Both the position numbers and the translations under genes were made by a program. The notes under the pieces are model-generated. The model was not told the DNA's origin and did no database searches. It was given only the letters and a program-made list of their open reading frames with translations. Below, one piece after another: positions 59,772-64,000 of a stretch of DNA of 64,000 nucleotides. Source of the stretch: Calamus simplicifolius. Its lineage: Eukaryota > Streptophyta > Magnoliopsida > Arecales > Arecaceae. The stretch lies in NCBI GenBank assembly GCA_900491605.1, contig UESW01001865.1:39323-103322 (forward strand). Reading direction: 5' to 3'. Within the stretch, counting starts at the first letter, position 1; each line of letters starts with the position of its first letter.

Positions 59772-60329
59772 GAGTACTATACTAGCAAAAAGAGGTGCCG
59801 ATCCTTCTTGCCGGACTAGCTCAATGTCTCTCTCTCTCACATACGCATGCGTGCCCACACACACATCGTATATAACCACTGGGGTTGCTCTGTTAATGCA
59901 GCAGAGCCATCTAGCTGCCAAAAGAAAAGGAGCTGCTACCTGACTGTCTTACCTGGATTTAGTTAAATCTATGTTGAAACTTGTTTGAATCCATATTTTA
60001 TTCTCTAAATGGTTCTTAAGAAGGTAATTAATGGGATTAGATCGGTGTAAGAAAATTTCTTTGATCTGCTTATACTGAGAAAATCCTATATTGCTCTCCT
60101 CCAGCAGGTTTGTATTGGTGATTTAGGTGTTTGAAAAGGCTTGATCAAACCAAGGAGTCTTCATTGGTTTCTAGTCTCTTATTTAAATTGATTGGCTTTG
60201 GTTAACATGTATGACCTGATATTCCTTGTTTTCATAAGCAACACCATGTCTAGAAATTTAAATACACTTCTTTCTCAGCTTTTATGAGCATTTATATAGC
60301 CTTGAAGAGGACGTAAAGAATGGAAGTGC

Positions 60330-62443
60330 TGTGAAGCCCTGTTCTTGCGGTGGATCCTCATTGTTGACGGAGGAAGGGCGCCCCCCTTCCTCCGTCATTA
60401 TTGACGGCCCCCTTCCTTCGCCATTGTTGACGGCTGCGGCAACGGGCGCCGCAGCCAGTCAAGGAAAGGGGGCGCCGATGCGCCCCCTTCACATGGATAC
60501 AGGGGAGGGATAACCCTCCCCTCGCCGCTATATAAGGAGGGGGGGAGCACCCCTCCTCCTCCATGAGCATTCCCCCATCGGTCGGCCATAGGTAAGAGAG
60601 AGAGAGAATTACAGAGAGATTGAGAGAGAGAGACAGAGAGAATGAGAGAGGAACCAAGCCGGTTCACGGCTTGGTTCGGGCCCGACAGAGTGCCCGATGC
60701 CTCGCCGGGCCTGGGCGTCGTTCGGCGGACCTCACCGGCGGCGGGCGACCGTCCGGTGAGGTTCCGGCCGGCCATGGTGGCCGGCCATGCCACCGGCACG
60801 GATCGTGCCGTGCGGAAGAACGAGGAGAGGAAGAGAGAGAAATAGGGAGAAAGAGAGAGAAGGGGAGACGGCCGCGGTGGCGGCGGACTCCGGGCCGGTC
60901 GTCCGCGGCCAAGCCCCTCCGGGATGTGGCCGGCGGTGGCCCTGGCCGTCGGCTCAGTCCTTCCCCTGTTTCGGACGAAACAGGGGATGCGGGGGAAGAA
61001 AAGGAGGGCGCGGGCTGGGCCGTTGGGGTTTGGGCCCTATTGGGCCATCTCGCGAGCAATTTTTGGACTGCAATTTGGATCCCGTATTGGGCTGAAAATA
61101 GAGAAATAAAAATATGGCCCGATTCGACGTTGATTCTAGTTTCTTGGGATATTTTTATTTCCCCATTCGGGCTTATATATTGAGAGATATTCGAGCCCAA
61201 AGTTGGGCCCAGGATTAGACTGGGTAGACCTTAGGGGATGCTGCATTGTTCCAATTTTTGAGATTTAATTGTGAAAATTAATGCTGTAGGTAACCAGATG
61301 TCCACATAGCTGATTTACAGTTTGGAATTAGTGTACTGAGGTAAGTAAGCTATTTATTATAATTTTCATAATTTATTAGAATATAAAAATTATGGATATT
61401 TGCATTATTTGAAAAAATAAGACAAAATGGAATTTTGTTATACAATTGGGTATCTGTTATAATTATATGTGATTACCAATTTTGCAAAGTAATGAATTAT
61501 AAATGTAAAAAAATTGAATGATGTGATTATTTTAGCTTTGCAAAATATACTGGTATTATTGATGTATTTTATGCTATGAATGTACAAACCACTGTATATA
61601 TGATATGAGGAGCTTATGCTCATGATGATGCATGATGTGCTACATGCAAATATGATGATGATATGTGTCGCCGCGGTTCTCATATGATATGAAACGATGT
61701 GAAATGCCAAGTGATACGGGACCCACCTCTACAGGGGAAGATATGTGGAGGACACACATCTAGAGGATGTAATGTGATTGATATATTGCATAATGCACAC
61801 ACATCTAGAGGATGTGTTGTGATTGATTATGATATATGGCATAACGCTGGTACCAGGACCCTTCCTCTTAGGGGACATTAAAGAGTGATACACCAGATGG
61901 GTGTTGTAGGACCGTGGGACACATAAGAAATAATAATTATATGAATACAGTGGGTTTGTTTACATTACATATTTCAGCATTTATTGTATAATTAAGCTTT
62001 CAAAATTATTTGAGCTGATGATATATATGTTTTGATAACATGATGAATGTATTTGAAATTGGAAGTTTTATACATGAAAATATGGTTTGATAATATCTTG
62101 ACGAAATGATTATATAATAGTAGGCTTACTTATTGAGTGTAAGCTCATATAGATCTTACAATGTTTTTCAGAGCCACAGGACTGAAGAATGGGATTTAGG
62201 GTAGTTGGAGCTTCATTCAGAGGAAACTAAGATCCAACATTTTGTTGTAACCCTAGTGACTTATGTATGATGGGTATGTAGCCTAAAACCTATGATTATG
62301 ATTTGTATTAAGAACCATTTAAATTGGACGATATATAGTTATTACCCCTTCTGGTATTAAATGTTATATTTCGGAATGCCTTGCATGTCAGGCATGCGGC
62401 GGGTTGCCACCCCTAGATCTAATATAGGGTCTGGGGCATGACA
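60330..62443 (+). repeat. 5' LTR of the second gypsy element, about 2.1 kb
   Basis: The right end ...ggggcatgaca at 62,443 stands 7 bases before the primer-binding site. The left end is a guess (TGTGAAGCCC at 60,330), since the partner LTR is outside the window. The first kilobase is GC-rich, with inverted repeats of ggcgccc-like words and a GA-rich stretch (60,596-60,655). The second kilobase is AT-rich and has a direct repeat of acatctagaggatgt at about 61,755 and 61,800. Confidence 0.6.
60528..60537 (+). promoter_or_regulatory. TATA box in the second gypsy LTR
   Basis: CTATATAAGG lies at the end of a GC-rich stretch and is followed by a CT/GA-rich leader, a reasonable core promoter for the element's transcript. 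Confidence 0.65.
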
Positions 62444-62450
62444 ACTTCTG

Positions 62451-62463
62451 TAGTATCAGAGCC
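62451..62463 (+). promoter_or_regulatory. Primer-binding site, initiator-tRNA-Met type
   Basis: TAGTATCAGAGCC matches the usual TGGTATCAGAGCC with one substitution and is followed by taggtttgacc, as in many plant gypsy elements. Confidence 0.85.
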
Positions 62464-62630
62464 TAGGTTTGACCTTAGGGACAAATATAACATGACACTA
62501 GGCAAAACAGTAGGATGACACTGGGAGGGTAACAACTCTAAGAATATATAATTTTTTTCTAATAAATATGTTTTGAAAACTTAAGGTTTGTAAAGATATT
62601 GATTGGAACCAAACTTGGCAGGGAATAGTC

Positions 62631-63541
62631 ATGCCTCATCACACCAGAAGTATGCGACAAGTTGGAGGTTCCCAGGCTGGTGACTCTGGCCAGCAGGGAG
62701 GCCAGCAAACTTCTGGAGGCTCTGGTTCCATTAATATGGCTGGTAATGGCCAGCAACAACGCCATACTGAGATACTTCAGGCCCTTGTGAAAATGGTGCA
62801 GGCTATGCAGCAGATCCAACAAGTGGTGCCTGCTCAGCCCGGCCCTCCTACTCCGCAAAACCCGCAAGTCGAACCTGAACCACCAGTCCAACCCACTTCG
62901 CCGCAACCCTAGCAAGGAGGGGGTCGGAGCTTTGCTGAGTTTAAGAGCTTAGCCCCTGCTCCGTTCTCTGGATCCACCAACCCCGCTGATGCTGAGGGAT
63001 GGATGAGGGAGATGGAGAAGGCCTTCATGGCCCATGGTAGCCAGGAGGAGGAGCGGATTAGATTTGCCACCTACCTCCTTCAAGGGAGGCATATGATTGG
63101 TGGTTGCATATGGAGCAGCGATTGGGTAGACAGGCTGTTTCCTGGAGGGAGTTCAAGGAGACCTTTTTCAACAAATACTTTCCCAGTAGTGTGCAAAGGC
63201 AGATGGAGTCTGAGTTTCTGGAGCTGGAACAGAAGAATCTCTCTGTGGCCCAGTATGAAGCCGAGTTCACTAGGCTAGCCCGGTTTGCTCCAGAAATAGT
63301 GACCACTGAGAGAGCCAAGATCACCAGGTTCACTGAAGGACTGCGACCTAAACTAAGACAAGCAGTCAATGCATTTGAACTCTCCACATATTGTGCTGTA
63401 GTGAGAAAAGCCCTGGTGATCGAAAGAGACATGAATAGGAACCAGAAGGAGTGGGTGTTAAAGAGGAAGAGGAAGGGGTCTCCTTCATGCCAGTCTTCGG
63501 GGCAGGCTAAGAAGAAAGATACATATCAGCCCCCCACATGA
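62631..63541 (+). pseudogene. Gag of the second gypsy element
   Basis: It begins MPHHTRSMRQVGGSQ, Gly/Gln-rich, then a Pro-rich stretch to a TAG at 62,910-62,912. The same frame goes on with FAEFKSLAPAPFSGSTNPAD and EGWMREMEKAFMAHG, the start of the retrotrans_gag domain. A one-base loss at about 63,090 moves the frame to 63,104-63,541: SWREFKETFFNKYFPSSVQR, LSVAQYEAEFTRLARFAPE, TRFTEGLRPKLRQAVN. A basic tail follows and a TGA. Confidence 0.9.
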
Positions 63542-63544
63542 CCA

Positions 63545-63786
63545 AGGGTAAGGAGACCCGTTGCCCTCACTGCGGGAACTTCCACCCGGGCAGGCAGTGC
63601 CGTGGGCCGAGAGGTGCCTGCTTCATATGTGGGAAAGTGGATCACAAGATGGCCACTTGTCCCCTTCGAGGGAGCAGCTGTCTTCTCCAAATCTTGGGAT
63701 GAACCAGCCGCAACAGCCGAGGACCTAGGGAAGGGTCTTCACCCTCACCCAACAGGATGCTGCCGCTTCTAACTCCGTTGTGGCAG
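63545..63786 (+). pseudogene. Gag C-terminus: zinc knuckle and linker to protease
   Basis: The frame reads RCPHCGNFHPGRQC and then ACFICGKVDHKMATC, a canonical CX2CX4HX4C knuckle, which binds the element RNA. After a TGA at about 63,700 another frame has GRVFTLTQQDAAASNSVVAG, the usual linker before gypsy protease, which also contains one in-frame stop (63,726-63,728). It ends at a GT (63,787) that begins an intron-like segment. Confidence 0.8.
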
Positions 63787-63909
63787 GTATACCTGTTACC
63801 TAAGTACCACTTTAAGATTATTTGGTTCATATGCGATATAATGCATTAATCATGAAGGATAAATAGGATCCGCTATATGACATCTAAGACAACTAAACTT
63901 TGTGATCAG
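63787..63909 (+). other. Intron-like GT...AG segment between gag and protease
   Basis: 123 bp beginning gtatac and ending gtgatcag, AT-rich, with a branch-point-like actaaac about 20 bases before the end. It contains in-frame stops. The coding frame on either side joins exactly across it (SVVAG before, TIKVGN after). Confidence 0.55.
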
Positions 63910-64000
63910 GGACAATTAAAGTAGGCAACACTTATGCTCAGACTTTAGTAGATCCGGGTGCCACGCATTCGTTTATATCTGATGTTTATCTTGCCAATAA
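63910..64000 (+). CDS. Aspartic protease of the second gypsy element, start only
   Basis: The frame reads TIKVGNTYAQ and VDPGATHSFISDVYLAN up to the window end. The triplet is D-P-G where retroviral-type proteases have D-S/T-G; I have seen DPG in other plant gypsy elements, so it may be a lineage variant. It would process the element's polyprotein. Confidence 0.8.

Larger units (their letters stand above)
60330..64000 (+). mobile_element. Second Ty3/gypsy retrotransposon, 5' part, running off the window
   Basis: The order on the plus strand is LTR (to 62,443), primer-binding site, gag with zinc knuckle, and the start of protease at the window end. The gag and protease resemble those of plant chromovirus-type elements, but without reverse transcriptase and integrase I cannot fix the lineage. 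The coding region has a stop at 62,910, a frameshift at about 63,090 and a stop at 63,539-63,541, so this copy is decayed. Confidence 0.85.

Noticed and set aside
60620..61183. 187-codon Arg/Gly-rich frame and its overlaps
   Set aside because: It lies in the GC-rich, GA-repeat leader part of an LTR; composition explains the open frames on both strands.

Overview
The window is nuclear DNA of a flowering plant, most likely a monocot; a palm is my lean from overall texture, without any search behind it. Two intron-rich housekeeping genes sit in AT-rich, repeat-filled DNA with several families of decayed retroelements. There are no operons and no prokaryotic features.

Layout. 0-1.5 kb: 5' part of a Ty1/copia element on the minus strand (gag, protease, primer-binding site, 201-bp LTR). 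1.9-7.0 kb: a weak, unrecognised spliced-gene candidate on the plus strand, then a repeat rich in GGTACC-like words with an RTE-LINE scrap. 8.2-8.9 kb: a GC-richer block that looks like decayed coding sequence on the minus strand. 8,965-19,419: a complete but mutated Ty3/gypsy element of Tat type on the minus strand. It has two ~0.7-kb LTRs, gag, protease, reverse transcriptase, RNase H and integrase, plus a 24-bp minisatellite and an antisense gene with its own TATA box.

20,249-30,764 (+): CCT3, the gamma subunit of the cytosolic chaperonin TRiC/CCT. Fourteen exons join in frame to 557 codons. 32,868-51,069 (-): the beta subunit of protein farnesyltransferase (ERA1/FTB). Fourteen exons join in frame to 448 codons over 18 kb of gene. 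The two genes converge, stop codon to stop codon, with 2.1 kb between. Their introns have collected an RTE LINE, GGTACC-rich repeats, a 481-bp Mutator-like foldback element with a perfect 9-bp target duplication, tandem duplications, microsatellites and a G19 run.

51.2-60.3 kb: intergenic DNA with two copies, in opposite orientation, of the RNase H end of one L1-like LINE family, two members of a small inverted-repeat element family, and degenerate AT-rich repeats. 60.3-64.0 kb: the 5' end of a second Ty3/gypsy element on the plus strand (long LTR with TATA box, iMet primer site, gag with zinc knuckle). An intron-like GT...AG segment interrupts the reading frame just before the protease; the window ends inside the protease.

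The host genes are ordinary and well supported. The less usual material is in the mobile elements: the antisense gene and minisatellite of the Tat element, the intron-like segment of the second gypsy element, the PPT-LTR-PBS arrangement and enlarged zinc knuckle of the copia element, and the repeated company of GGTACC-rich DNA with RTE fragments.
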